Shown: piece after piece, positions 51,787 through 60,381 of the stretch
Layout of the letters: each line of letters begins with the position of its first letter
Numbering within the stretch: the stretch's first letter is position 1
From: JBBQQG01 sp038216175
GTDB lineage: Bacteria; Patescibacteriota; Saccharimonadia; Saccharimonadales; OMJO01
Length of the DNA stretch: 61,648 nucleotides
Assembly (NCBI GenBank): GCA_038216175.1
Contig: JBBQQG010000004.1
Location: forward strand, 1 to 61,648
Reading direction: 5' to 3'
Position numbers and translations under genes: made by a program
Notes under the pieces: generated by a model
Databases searched by the model: none
Told to the model about the DNA's origin: nothing
Seen by the model: the letters and a program-made list of their open reading frames with translations, nothing else

Positions 51787-51816
51787 ATTATATCATAATA
51801 TGTAATAGACTGTCAA
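51787..51816 (-). promoter_or_regulatory. Consensus promoter with leaderless spacing
   Basis: TTGACA (51811-51816), an 18-base spacer and TATAAT (51787-51792) end exactly six bases before the ATG at 51780. Both hexamers match the sigma-70 consensus perfectly, so the start of this message is unusually well defined. Confidence 0.75.
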
Positions 51817-51870
51817 ATATGGAAAGCCAATTTTAGAGGTGATACTTAATTATTTAATATTAACTTATGC

Positions 51871-52365
51871 TTAGTATCTAGGATAAAGCAACAGCTTTTT
51901 ACTGCTTAAGAAATAATTTCTCTTTATAATAATATAAGTGGGTTGTATGTCGGCATGCATATCGTAGCGCTTTCTATGGAAATCTGTTTCTATACAACTT
52001 AGGTTTAAGTCTTTTGATTGGTGAGGCGGTACAGTGTCTGATGTATCTACAAATGCATTACAATAATTTCCGTTAGCATTATAAATTCTAATCAGTGGAT
52101 CACCGCCCCCTAAACCTGTATCGTTCCAATTCACTTCTTGCGTCTTATTTGTAGAATTAGTAACTACTATAATTACGTTGCAATGTTTGAGTTTAACTAA
52201 TTCACCGAGTGTACAGTCAGCAGTTTTGATCGAATAATGTACTTTTGGAGCCGATGCGAAAACTATCCATGCAAATAAACCAACAACTGCAATCAAAAGC
52301 ATAAATGTTGCTAAAATTGGTTTGAAAAGCAATTTTACAATCTGTTTAAATTTAAGATTCTTCAC
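51871..52365 (-). CDS. Single-pass membrane protein with Cys-containing outer domain (164 aa)
   Basis: Starts GTG, six bases after TATGAT (52372-52377). A basic N-terminus and a helix at about 15-38 anchor an outer domain with four Cys (ADCTLGEL, LKHCNVI, NYCNAF, LSCIETD), probably two disulfides. Function unknown. The leaderless GTG is a good argument that this start is right. Confidence 0.6.
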   Translation of the reverse strand: MKNLKFKQIVKLLFKPILATFMLLIAVVGLFAWIVFASAPKVHYSIKTADCTLGELVKLKHCNVIIVVTNSTNKTQEVNWNDTGLGGGDPLIRIYNANGNYCNAFVDTSDTVPPHQSKDLNLSCIETDFHRKRYDMHADIQPTYIIIKRNYFLSSKKLLLYPRY

Positions 52366-52451
52366 ACTTTAATCATATCAAAACAGTTATGAGTTGTATT
52401 TACACATGCTTAATATAAGGAAGTCGTCGATTTTATAGCAACGAAAATAGT

Positions 52452-52835
52452 TTATTCGGACTGAGCTTGCTTACACATTTGTTGTAGTGTCCAACTATTA
52501 CCGTCCGGATCTTCAAAATAAGCGTATTTTACTCCACCCATATCGTTAACGTCACTAATTTTTATGCCGTTTTTATCAAGTTCACTGCGTGCTAACTCGA
52601 TATTTTCAACTACTAAGTGTGTATTTTTCACTGAGCCAGGGCTGGACAATTCTCCCATACCTAAACCGAAGACTATCGAGCATCCTGACCCGGCAGGTGT
52701 CAACTGGACAACTCGCATCCCATTTCCTGGTTTTACGTCGTGGTCTAGTTTAAAGCCTAATTTGTTCTTATAAAAATCTATACTGTTATCAACATCTGTT
52801 ACGGGTAGCATTAATACTTCAATTTTCATTTCCAT
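52452..52835 (-). CDS. VOC / glyoxalase-fold protein
   Basis: A 127-residue VOC protein (LPVTDVDNSIDFYKNKLGF; YAYFEDPDGNSWTLQQ). Similar ones are annotated as glyoxalase/bleomycin-resistance proteins. TATCAT ends seven bases before the ATG. It is the third VOC gene in the window and lacks an obvious partner. Confidence 0.88.
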   Translation of the reverse strand: MEMKIEVLMLPVTDVDNSIDFYKNKLGFKLDHDVKPGNGMRVVQLTPAGSGCSIVFGLGMGELSSPGSVKNTHLVVENIELARSELDKNGIKISDVNDMGGVKYAYFEDPDGNSWTLQQMCKQAQSE

Positions 52836-52932
52836 ACGTTAAATGATAACAAAAACAGTAGGTCAATTACCAATGTTTAAGTGTAGTGGAAGGTCACTGT
52901 AAACGTAATTAAAACTGAATTTGTTGGATTCA

Positions 52933-53238
52933 TTAACTAAATGATGCTGGAGCAAAACGATTAAGATTAGTCGCCGTTCCTCCAGCTTGCTTTAGTGGAG
53001 GTAATACAGAAACCGTTCTTTCAATTTCGATAAGGTCGTTCAGTGCTAATTCAGCAACTATTCGAAAACTTCTATGTTCTCTACTGTCTAAGTACTCAGG
53101 ATCCACACCAAAATGAGGAGAAAGATCATATACAATTTTTAAAAAATTCGGTTGATACGATGATGATGCCAAATAATCTGATAAGGCGTTTCGGTATAGT
53201 TGCCGACTTTCATAGTTTAAAAATTCTTCAGCTTCCAT
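52933..53238 (-). CDS. Hypothetical protein (101 aa)
   Basis: Unrecognised, soluble, helical, acidic N-terminus. TATAAT (53245-53250) ends six bases before the ATG, a leaderless layout and the main evidence for this gene. No motif. Confidence 0.55.
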   Translation of the reverse strand: MEAEEFLNYESRQLYRNALSDYLASSSYQPNFLKIVYDLSPHFGVDPEYLDSREHRSFRIVAELALNDLIEIERTVSVLPPLKQAGGTATNLNRFAPASFS

Positions 53239-53418
53239 ACATGTATTATAGGGTTAATTGTTTATTTTATGAAAGTGTAACTGTTATGATGGGTCAGTGT
53301 GTGTTTTATCGCTTCTATAATTATAGTTCGCTAAGTTCTGTTTGAAACTATGTAGTTATGCGCTGGAGGTCCATCGTCTTGTCTATCGCAACTATAATCA
53401 ACAGTAGCGGGCGGTTGC

Positions 53419-53910
53419 TTATTGTAAGTTCTTGACTGTGCAGTATTGCTCCATAGTATTTATGAACCCACCTGTGAACTTTTCAGGGTTTGATGTCATT
53501 AGTTTTCTTATATCATCTAATTTCATTGGAATTATCTCTTTAACTTCATCGTTAGGTACAAACCGCCAACTTGGGTCGGCGACACACTCGAAAAGACCGA
53601 ACATATGTAAATAAACGCCCTCATCGGAATAAAAAGTTGCAAGTTTAGTTAATGGTTGCTTAATGCCGAGTTCTTCATCTGCTTCCCGGCTTGCGGCTGT
53701 AGCATAATCTTCTCCTTTTGAAACGTGACCACCTACAGAATGGTCAAAAAGTCCACCACTGGATTTATGTACTTGAACATATAGCTCACCTTGTTCATTA
53801 AATACGTATACAGCTGCAACTCTGTGAAGCTGTTTGGTTGAATGGGCAGTAGGCTTGTCGGTTGTACCAATAACAATGTCATCTTGGTCTACTAAATCAA
53901 ACTGTTCCAT
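53419..53910 (-). CDS. Nudix hydrolase, isopentenyl-isomerase-like (YfcD type)
   Basis: A 163-residue Nudix protein with the box GGHVSKGEDYATAASREADEELGI near residues 60-82. The context VYVFNEQGELYVQVHKSSGG and FDHSVGGHV match the Nudix branch shared with isopentenyl-diphosphate isomerase and YfcD. Substrate uncertain. TACAAT (53917-53922) ends six bases before the ATG. Confidence 0.88.
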   Translation of the reverse strand: MEQFDLVDQDDIVIGTTDKPTAHSTKQLHRVAAVYVFNEQGELYVQVHKSSGGLFDHSVGGHVSKGEDYATAASREADEELGIKQPLTKLATFYSDEGVYLHMFGLFECVADPSWRFVPNDEVKEIIPMKLDDIRKLMTSNPEKFTGGFINTMEQYCTVKNLQ

Positions 53911-54024
53911 AACTTAATTGTAACAAACACCAAATGGGATTTGAACTAAATAACAGATACAAATTAGTGCTAATAAAACAGGGGTGTCATATTGGAACTG
54001 ATTGGTATCTGTTGATGTATCTTT

Positions 54025-54100
54025 GGAGGGCCAGCGGGGACTTGAACCCCGGACACCCTGCTTAAGAGGCAGGTGCTCTAACCAGCTGAGCTACTGGCCC
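54025..54100 (-). tRNA. tRNA-Lys (anticodon CTT)
   Basis: Acceptor GGGCCAG/CTGGCCC then T and encoded CCA. Anticodon stem CCTGC/GCAGG encloses CTCTTAA, giving CTT. D- and T-arms are standard. Confidence 0.95.
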
Positions 54101-54238
54101 TTAACTTGCAAAATATAGCAGATTACCTCTGTTCATACAAGTAAAGGTGCATATGATAAATTTGAGTTTGCTACTTGTAAGCTAAGAATTAATCTATACA
54201 ATCAAACTTAAGCATTATTAAAAATTAGGAGTACTTAT

Positions 54239-54883
54239 ATGGTAGGTGCATTTTCACTACTTGGACAAGCATATTCAACAGCAACGTGTACAGTTAATAA
54301 GCCACCAGTAGATTGTAGTCAAGCTACTGCAAGCAAAGCTGCAGTTGGAGTGATAATGATTGTTTATTTGATAATCTTAATTCCACTACTTATAATAACG
54401 ATCGCTTCAATGTGGAAGTTGTTTACTAAAGCAGGGAAGCCTGGCTGGGCAGCATTAATACCGATATATAACACTGTAGTATTGTTACAGATAGTTGGCC
54501 GACCACTATGGTGGATTATTCTTATACTCATTCCATTTGTTAACATCGTCATTTCCTTTATTTTGGTATTTGATCTCGCAAAAGCTTATGGCAAAGATGC
54601 TGGTTTTGGGATTCTAATGCTTTTTCTTCCGATTATTGGCTATCCAATGCTTGCTTTTGGAAAATCACAGTACGTCGGACCTTTATCTGGTGGAGTTCCA
54701 GCAGGTGTATCTGCTACGCCTTATTCACCGCCAAGCCAACCATTTCAACAGCAACCTGTCCAACAGCCAGTGCAGCCTACTATTCAACCAACTCAACCAG
54801 CCCCGTCATATGCCCCAACTGAACCAGTCGCTCAGCCGCCTAATGACATTCCACCTGCTCCGCCTCAAAACCCTGTAGTTTAA
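54239..54883 (+). CDS. DUF5684-like membrane protein with P/Q-rich C-tail
   Basis: A 214-residue protein. After a short outer segment with two Cys come helices at about 36-58, 70-90 and 92-120, with KAGKPGWAALIPIYNTVVLLQIVGRPLWW, the DUF5684 signature. Residues about 150-214 are Pro/Gln-rich, the same composition as tails at 1236 and 55371 but at the other end of the chain. AGGAG precedes the ATG. Confidence 0.8.
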   Translation: MVGAFSLLGQAYSTATCTVNKPPVDCSQATASKAAVGVIMIVYLIILIPLLIITIASMWKLFTKAGKPGWAALIPIYNTVVLLQIVGRPLWWIILILIPFVNIVISFILVFDLAKAYGKDAGFGILMLFLPIIGYPMLAFGKSQYVGPLSGGVPAGVSATPYSPPSQPFQQQPVQQPVQPTIQPTQPAPSYAPTEPVAQPPNDIPPAPPQNPVV

Positions 54884-54890
54884 TCTTTAT

Positions 54891-55232
54891 TTAGTGTCGG
54901 TTAAATATCATGAGCAGTATTATTGCTAGTATGACTAAGCTTCCAGAAATTATCGCAAACCAAGCTCTTACTTTGCCTATTTTTTCAGGATGTTTTTTAA
55001 GATCTAATAGCGCTAGTACACCGAATAGTACTGATATCGGCGCTGGCAGAATTAGAATCGAAAAAAGTCCAATATAGCCGGCGGCAATAGCCAGACCAGA
55101 CCGACCAATTGGAATAATATATTTTAAATATTCATCTTCCGGTTTTGCCGTGTTTATAGTGTTATTGACTGTATTCGACGACGGCACAGCACTAACTGGT
55201 GCTAGATTTTTATTTTCAGTTTTTGGTTCCAT
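54891..55232 (-). CDS. DUF4190-like two-helix membrane protein (113 aa)
   Basis: An N-terminal polar, Asn/Thr/Pro-rich tail (residues 1-40) leads to two helices with LFGVLALLDLKKHPEKIGKVRAWFAIISG, the DUF4190 pattern. Function unknown. TATATT ends seven bases before the ATG. Convergent with the DUF5684 gene. Confidence 0.75.
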   Translation of the reverse strand: MEPKTENKNLAPVSAVPSSNTVNNTINTAKPEDEYLKYIIPIGRSGLAIAAGYIGLFSILILPAPISVLFGVLALLDLKKHPEKIGKVRAWFAIISGSLVILAIILLMIFNRH

Positions 55233-55370
55233 AGCATCAAATATACGACTACTTAGGTCGTTTTAACAAAAGTATTTTTGTGGATAATCTTTGACTTTAG
55301 TTATGGTTAAGCTCAATAATCAGAGGTAGTAGTAAGTTTTATTTAGATATATAAAAAAGGAAAATATATT

Positions 55371-55847
55371 ATGGATAACCAACAACCGAAAGAAAATGAA
55401 AAAATTACACCAGTTGCTTCATCAGTGCAGCCAAGTCCATCAAACAGTCCGATTCAAAATAGTGCTCCAATTTATCCGTCTGCATCACACGTTAATCCTG
55501 GTCAATCTCAACAACCTATGCAGAGCGCCGGAGAAAGCGACAAAGATTATTTAATTACGTTTTTATTTTCATACTTTTTAGGCGTACTCGGGGTTGATCG
55601 ATTTTATCTAGGTGAGGTCGGGCTCGGTTTGGCTAAGTTATTTACTTTTGGTGGTTGCGGTGTCTGGGCATTTATAGATGTGATTTTAGTGCTTTCTGGA
55701 ACAATGAAAGACAGATTAGGAAGACCGCTTGCAGGAAGAGATCGTAATTTTAAATTGACACTTATTATATTTCTAGTGTTATTTACCCTAGGATTTGCAG
55801 TGAATATAATTAGAGCTGTGCTGACAATTAAAACCCTACGGAGGTAG
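55371..55847 (+). CDS. TM2-domain membrane protein with P/Q-rich N-tail
   Basis: Residues 1-55 are a Pro/Gln/Ser-rich tail. The TM2 domain follows (YLITFLFSYFLGVLGVDRFYLG..GLAKLFTFGGCGVWAFIDVILVL), two helices with the DRF motif, then a third helix. AAGGA lies upstream of the ATG. It is followed by the DUF2752 gene, whose ribosome site lies within its last codons. Confidence 0.88.
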   Translation: MDNQQPKENEKITPVASSVQPSPSNSPIQNSAPIYPSASHVNPGQSQQPMQSAGESDKDYLITFLFSYFLGVLGVDRFYLGEVGLGLAKLFTFGGCGVWAFIDVILVLSGTMKDRLGRPLAGRDRNFKLTLIIFLVLFTLGFAVNIIRAVLTIKTLRR

Positions 55848-55850
55848 TTG

Positions 55851-56171
55851 ATGGAGTTTTTAGTTGAATGCATTTCACTTAAAACACCAAAAGGTCGTTT
55901 AACTACATTTTTAGTAATTACAATTTTAGTATTCTTTGCTCCTTATAACAGGCTGTCCCACTTGTCAGCCTGGCCAATGCTAGGGTGGAAGTCTGCTCCA
56001 TCGATCGGGCTAACGAGGGCTTATCATTTGTTTTTACATGGTAAAATTCTACTTGCTTGGCATCGAAACTGGCTTATATATCCAGTAATAACAATATGGG
56101 TTTTTATACTGGCTAAAGATATGATCAAAATTTATCAGCAAAAACGGTTTAAGTTAAGCCAGTCTTTTTAA
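55851..56171 (+). CDS. DUF2752-like membrane protein (106 aa)
   Basis: MEFLVECISLK, then two helices and SIGLTRAYHLFLHGKILLAWHRN, resembling the DUF2752 motif (CPGCGLTRA in the family) although the Cys residues are missing here. The ATG at 55851 follows GGAGG by six bases, and the gene starts four bases after the TM2 stop. Probably co-translated with TM2. Confidence 0.75.
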   Translation: MEFLVECISLKTPKGRLTTFLVITILVFFAPYNRLSHLSAWPMLGWKSAPSIGLTRAYHLFLHGKILLAWHRNWLIYPVITIWVFILAKDMIKIYQQKRFKLSQSF

Positions 56172-56199
56172 AATTACACTCTGTTACAATAAAACGTGA

Positions 56200-57003
56200 A
56201 TGAAAATTTTAAACGGTTCTGATCTTGCAGGTTATATCAAACAACGACAGGCTCACTCAGTCAGAAGCTTTATTCAGTCAAGTCAAATTACTCCAAAATT
56301 AGCGATAATCAGAACTAATCCCGATCAAGTAGTTGATAGTTATATGAGGCTTAAAACTAACTATGGTCAAGATATATTAGTAGATGTTGAAGTTATTACC
56401 ATCGATCAGAATAAGGCAGTCTTTGAAATTGAGAAATTAAATAACGATAAAAATATTCATGGCATAATTGTCCAGATTCCAATCCCAGACAAATCTAAAA
56501 CAGATGAAATTCTAAATTCGGTATCTGCTTTAAAAGATGTCGATGGTTTAGCAAGTGTCACTAATTTTGATCCAGCTACGCCGCTTGCAATAAGCTGGCT
56601 ACTGGCTGGCTACAATGTTGATCTGGCTAATAAAAAGATAGTGATAGTCGGTCAAGGCAGATTAGTCGGTCGCCCGCTATTGAAATTGTGGCGAGCATCG
56701 AATCTTGACGTGCAAACTGCTGATAAAAATACTTCCAGTTTAGCTGAAATTACTAAATTGGCAGATGTGCTTATCTGTGCTACCGGAGTTCCAGGACTAA
56801 TCAAAAAATCCATGGTTAAACCAGATGTAGTGATAGTTGATGCTGGAGTTGCTACCGATAAAAACGGTTTAGTCGGCGATGTAGACCAAGAAGTAAGGCA
56901 GCTTCCCGATATTACTATTACACCTGAAAAAGGAGGGGTCGGACCGTTAACGGTCTGTGCACTTTTTGAAAATGTTATTAAGGCGGCAAAAACTTTAGTA
57001 TAA
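56200..57003 (+). CDS. folD: Methylene-THF dehydrogenase / cyclohydrolase
   Basis: A 267-residue bifunctional enzyme interconverting 5,10-methylene-THF and 10-formyl-THF. The catalytic Lys lies in YMRLKTNYG, with HGIIVQIPIP and KDVDGLAS next. The NADP-binding domain has VIVGQGRLVGRPL, and PGLIKKSMVKPDVVIVDAGV and TPEKGGVGPLT complete the set. TACAAT ends nine bases before the ATG. It provides one-carbon units with GlyA. Confidence 0.96.
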   Translation: MKILNGSDLAGYIKQRQAHSVRSFIQSSQITPKLAIIRTNPDQVVDSYMRLKTNYGQDILVDVEVITIDQNKAVFEIEKLNNDKNIHGIIVQIPIPDKSKTDEILNSVSALKDVDGLASVTNFDPATPLAISWLLAGYNVDLANKKIVIVGQGRLVGRPLLKLWRASNLDVQTADKNTSSLAEITKLADVLICATGVPGLIKKSMVKPDVVIVDAGVATDKNGLVGDVDQEVRQLPDITITPEKGGVGPLTVCALFENVIKAAKTLV

Positions 57004-57014
57004 TAACTTCCGAT

Positions 57015-57677
57015 ATGGCTGCCAATGAACATCATATACATCATGAATATGATCGACCAAAACCTTATGATGAGCAAGTTGCCGAACTAAGTTGGGAAGC
57101 ATTATTATCAGCAGGGGCGATAAAAGAAGCAAGTTACGAAAATCCATTTATATTTGCTTCTGGCGAGAAAGCTACGATCAAAGTTGACGCCGAAGTTCTA
57201 GATAAATCTTTTAGAGAACGCGAAATTTTACTTGGGAAAATGGCTATGCATCCGTGTATGGACGACGCTGACGTTCTACTATATGTGCCAGATGGGATGC
57301 GAAATTTTACCAATATTCTTGGTCATGAAATGGGACTTTTAGTTGCTCAAACTAAACGTGTTGATGGTGGTGGAAGATATGATTTCAATTTTATAGATCA
57401 TTCCGATAAAGATCTAGCACTTGGAGCTAAACATCCTAGGATCATTGAGGACGTTGTTACGAGCCTAGGCTCTGTTGCTGGAATCGCCAGACTTCTTGAC
57501 GATCGACAAGATATTCATTCACTTGCGATCTTACAAAGAGGCGCAGTAAATCCTTTGCATCAAAAGAATCTGATTGACCATTACTTAATTAAAAGATTTA
57601 TTCCGAATGATAAAGCTGAATTTTATGCCGGACTGAATAGCAATGAAAAAGAACTTATAATGCTAAGTCGAGCATAA
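57015..57677 (+). CDS. Orotate-phosphoribosyltransferase-like protein
   Basis: A 220-residue PRTase-fold protein. LLSAGAIKEASYENPFIFASGEKATIKVDAE is similar to the N-terminal hood of OPRT, and PRIIEDVVTSLGSVAGIAR is the PRPP-binding loop with a diverged EDV in place of DDV. It may be a pyrimidine enzyme or a regulatory PRTase. It begins 11 bases after folD and ends where murI starts, so the three genes form one operon. Confidence 0.75.
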   Translation: MAANEHHIHHEYDRPKPYDEQVAELSWEALLSAGAIKEASYENPFIFASGEKATIKVDAEVLDKSFREREILLGKMAMHPCMDDADVLLYVPDGMRNFTNILGHEMGLLVAQTKRVDGGGRYDFNFIDHSDKDLALGAKHPRIIEDVVTSLGSVAGIARLLDDRQDIHSLAILQRGAVNPLHQKNLIDHYLIKRFIPNDKAEFYAGLNSNEKELIMLSRA

Positions 57678-58325
57678 GTGAAAATTGGCGTTTTTGATTC
57701 TGGCAAAGGCGGACTAGCTGTCGCAATTGCTATTGAAGAGAAATTTATAAAAGATGAGATTGTCTTTAAAGATGATCACATGCACCTCCCATATGGTAGT
57801 AAACCGCCTGAATTATTATTATCTTACGTTGCACCTATATTAAAAGAATTAGTTAGCCAGGGATGCCAAGTCATTGTAATTGCCTGCAACACTGTAACTA
57901 CGACATTAATATCTGATCTTAGAAAAATAATCGATGTTCCTTTAGTCGGGATTGAACCAATGATAAAACCCGCATCTTTACTTACACATTCGGGTATTAT
58001 TGCGGTCTGTGCTACTCCGACTACGCTTTTTTCTAAAAGATATAAGTATTTAAAAGATACTTATGCTAAAGAAATCACAGTATTAGAACCAGATTGCAGT
58101 GACTGGACTTACATGATAGAAAATAACAAAATAAATATTGCAAAAATATCTAAAAGTATTGACGATGTATGTTTAAAAGGTGCAGATGTGGTCGTACTAG
58201 GGTGCACTCATTATCACTGGATAGAGGACCAAATAAAATTAATAGTTAAGGGAAGAGCAAAAGTAATTCAACCAGAACAAGCTATTATTTCACAGCTTAA
58301 ACGAGTGATTGAACAACTTGCTTAA
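57678..58325 (+). CDS. murI: Glutamate racemase
   Basis: A 215-residue PLP-independent racemase that supplies D-Glu for peptidoglycan. FDSGKGGLA, PYGSK, IVIACNTVTT (first Cys) and VVVLGCTHYH (second Cys) are the catalytic motifs. The GTG start immediately follows the stop of the OPRT-like gene. It is shorter than typical (about 260-280). Its end overlaps murD by 29 bases on the opposite strand. Confidence 0.93.
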   Translation: MKIGVFDSGKGGLAVAIAIEEKFIKDEIVFKDDHMHLPYGSKPPELLLSYVAPILKELVSQGCQVIVIACNTVTTTLISDLRKIIDVPLVGIEPMIKPASLLTHSGIIAVCATPTTLFSKRYKYLKDTYAKEITVLEPDCSDWTYMIENNKINIAKISKSIDDVCLKGADVVVLGCTHYHWIEDQIKLIVKGRAKVIQPEQAIISQLKRVIEQLA

Positions 58326-59604
58326 ACTGATCACCTCGATCTTTATAATCTTTAAACATTCCAAAACTGGCACAGGCAGTCGAGAGTAAAACTATATCTC
58401 CTGGAGTGGTATATTCCCTCGACTTAGTTACGATTTGCTCCATTGTTGTACCACCTTCTGATACATCATTAAATCCTACATCGGCCAGCGCCTTTGCGAT
58501 AACTGGTCCCATTTGCCCGATAGTTATTATTTGTTTTACGTTACTATTTTTTACAGTTAAAGCCAGTTTATCGTACTTTGAGCCTTTGTCGGATCCACCG
58601 AGAATGACAATCTTAGGATTTTCGAATGCCTCAATTGCGACAATTGCGGTTTCTGGAGTTGTACCAAACGAGTCGTCATAATACTTTACTCCGCTTAGTT
58701 CTTTAACATATTCAATTCTGTGATCCAAACCACTAAAAGTTGTGATAATACTTTTAAATGATTCTTTATCCTTGGTTATTTGCCAAACCGCAGTAACTGC
58801 AGCACAGATATTCTGGTGGTTGTGCCTACCTAATAATTTAATGTCTTTTACATCGCATATAATCTGATCGTCGATAGTAATTTGTTCGTTAGAAACATAA
58901 GCCCCAGGCGGATTCATATACGGTATAAGATTTGCCGGGCTAGCCTCCGCAATATTTTTGGAGTTAACATTTAAATAGTTATATATTGCGATATCATCAG
59001 CGGACTGATTAATAAATAGTTGCTGCTTAGCTTGAATGTACTCATTAAAATCGCTAAACCAATCCATATGTTCGGGTTCAACCATTAAACATATAGCGAT
59101 TTTAGGTGAAATTTTCTGATCTACTAATTGGAAGGCACCGAGCTCTAGCACTACCCAGTCACTGGGCTTAATATTATTTTTAAGGAGATTTAGCGCTGCA
59201 ATACCGATATTACCACCAAGATGTGCAGTGTAACCAGATTTAATCAGCATTTTGTAAATTAAAGTCGATGTAGTACCTTTACCTTTAGTGCCAGTTACGC
59301 CAATGATATTTTTTGAAGGTGATGCCTTTAAAAACTCATCGATATTGCCTGAAACTTTGCTAAATATTTCTGGCGAATTAGGGTTCGCTTCTTTTATTAA
59401 GCTCGGTTTAAGACCTGCGCTTCTAATTAGTAAATCAAATCGGCCTAGATCTTTTAAATATTCTTCACCTAGTTGAACTTCAGTGTTAGTTGGCACTTGA
59501 ATATTCTTATCAGAGTCGCAGATGGTAATTGCATTCGATGGATTATTAAAATATTCATAGGCTGCTTGACCGTCGCGGGCAAATCCTAAGATAGCAATCT
59601 TCAT
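58297..59604 (-). CDS. murD: UDP-MurNAc-L-Ala:D-Glu ligase
   Basis: About 435 residues. It adds D-Glu (made by MurI) to UDP-MurNAc-L-Ala with ATP. P-loop GVTGTKGKGTTST, ELGAFQLVD, EPEHMDWF with the catalytic His region, LGRHNHQNICAAV and YYDDSFGTTPE are all family motifs. The frame starts at 59631, but TACAAT ends seven bases before the ATG at 59604 (MKIAILGF), the family start. The stop lies inside murI, convergent. Confidence 0.95.
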   Translation of the reverse strand: MKIAILGFARDGQAAYEYFNNPSNAITICDSDKNIQVPTNTEVQLGEEYLKDLGRFDLLIRSAGLKPSLIKEANPNSPEIFSKVSGNIDEFLKASPSKNIIGVTGTKGKGTTSTLIYKMLIKSGYTAHLGGNIGIAALNLLKNNIKPSDWVVLELGAFQLVDQKISPKIAICLMVEPEHMDWFSDFNEYIQAKQQLFINQSADDIAIYNYLNVNSKNIAEASPANLIPYMNPPGAYVSNEQITIDDQIICDVKDIKLLGRHNHQNICAAVTAVWQITKDKESFKSIITTFSGLDHRIEYVKELSGVKYYDDSFGTTPETAIVAIEAFENPKIVILGGSDKGSKYDKLALTVKNSNVKQIITIGQMGPVIAKALADVGFNDVSEGGTTMEQIVTKSREYTTPGDIVLLSTACASFGMFKDYKDRGDQFKQVVQSLV

Positions 59605-59678
59605 ATCTGTAATTGTATCAGGTGGCGCCAAAAGTAATTAAATGATAGTACCGATATTAAATTGAATTTTAGCGAAAT

Positions 59679-60056
59679 TTAAATTACCGGCGCAAGCGCT
59701 TCTTTAACAATTTGGGCTACTTGGCTGCCCGTCAGTTCGGCTTTTACGATATAGCGGCTTATTGTCAGACTATCTAGCTCTGCAGGTGCTTCTTGTCGGC
59801 TAACATTGGTAAGAATAATTACTTTAATGTCTTTACCCCACTGAGTTGCGCGCATTTTTTGTAGCATTTCTTCGCCGTTCATTTCTGGCATCAGTAAATC
59901 TAGCAATATGATATCTGGTAGGTACTTTTCGACTAATTCAAGTCCTAGTTTTCCATTAAGGGCGGTTTTTACGTCGTAGCCCTCTTTTTTAAATTTCATT
60001 TCATATAACTGGCTAATTGACGGCTCGTCTTCGATAATTGCAATTTTATGTGTCAT
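59679..60056 (-). CDS. Single-domain response regulator (CheY-like) 1
   Basis: A 125-residue receiver domain: IIEDEP acidic pair, phospho-acceptor Asp in IILLDLLMPEM, Thr in IILTN and Lys in RYIVKAELT. There is no output domain. The conserved Lys is followed by Ala-Glu rather than Pro-Phe, as in its three neighbours. The cluster has no histidine kinase within the window. Confidence 0.93.
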   Translation of the reverse strand: MTHKIAIIEDEPSISQLYEMKFKKEGYDVKTALNGKLGLELVEKYLPDIILLDLLMPEMNGEEMLQKMRATQWGKDIKVIILTNVSRQEAPAELDSLTISRYIVKAELTGSQVAQIVKEALAPVI

Positions 60057-60086
60057 AGTTGTCTTTATTATTGGATAACCCGTTAT

Positions 60087-60326
60087 TTAAGGTAGTAAAA
60101 TTCCTCTTTTATCTGCGATCGCTTTAATCCATCTCTCATAAATATCTAAACGAGCATGAATCTTAACAGTTTCTTTGGTATTTTCTTCTAGTTTAATTGT
60201 GTAGTTTTCAATTGTTTTAGTTAATCTGTCTAAGTTTTCTTTGGTAGTTGCTTGGTTGAATCGGTTATTAAAATCTTTTTTTAGGTCCTCAACCGTTCTT
60301 AATAATTTTGCAACGTCGTCTGACAT
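60087..60326 (-). CDS. Small coiled-coil protein between response regulators (79 aa)
   Basis: An all-helical, highly charged protein (LLRTVEDLKKDFNNRFNQA..NLDRLTKTIENYTIKLEENTKE) likely to form a coiled coil. TAGAAT (60333-60338) ends six bases before the ATG, so it has its own leaderless-type promoter. It may link or scaffold the receivers; only position suggests this. Confidence 0.65.
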   Translation of the reverse strand: MSDDVAKLLRTVEDLKKDFNNRFNQATTKENLDRLTKTIENYTIKLEENTKETVKIHARLDIYERWIKAIADKRGILLP

Positions 60327-60381
60327 AGATATATTCTATCACTTTGCTCTCAGAAGTAAGATAAAAACAAGTTAAGCTTAT

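Noticed and set aside
53331..53459. A 43-codon open frame on the reverse strand overlapping the end of the Nudix gene
   Set aside because: It has no start codon and no ribosome site or promoter of its own. Composition looks protein-like, but I cannot support it.
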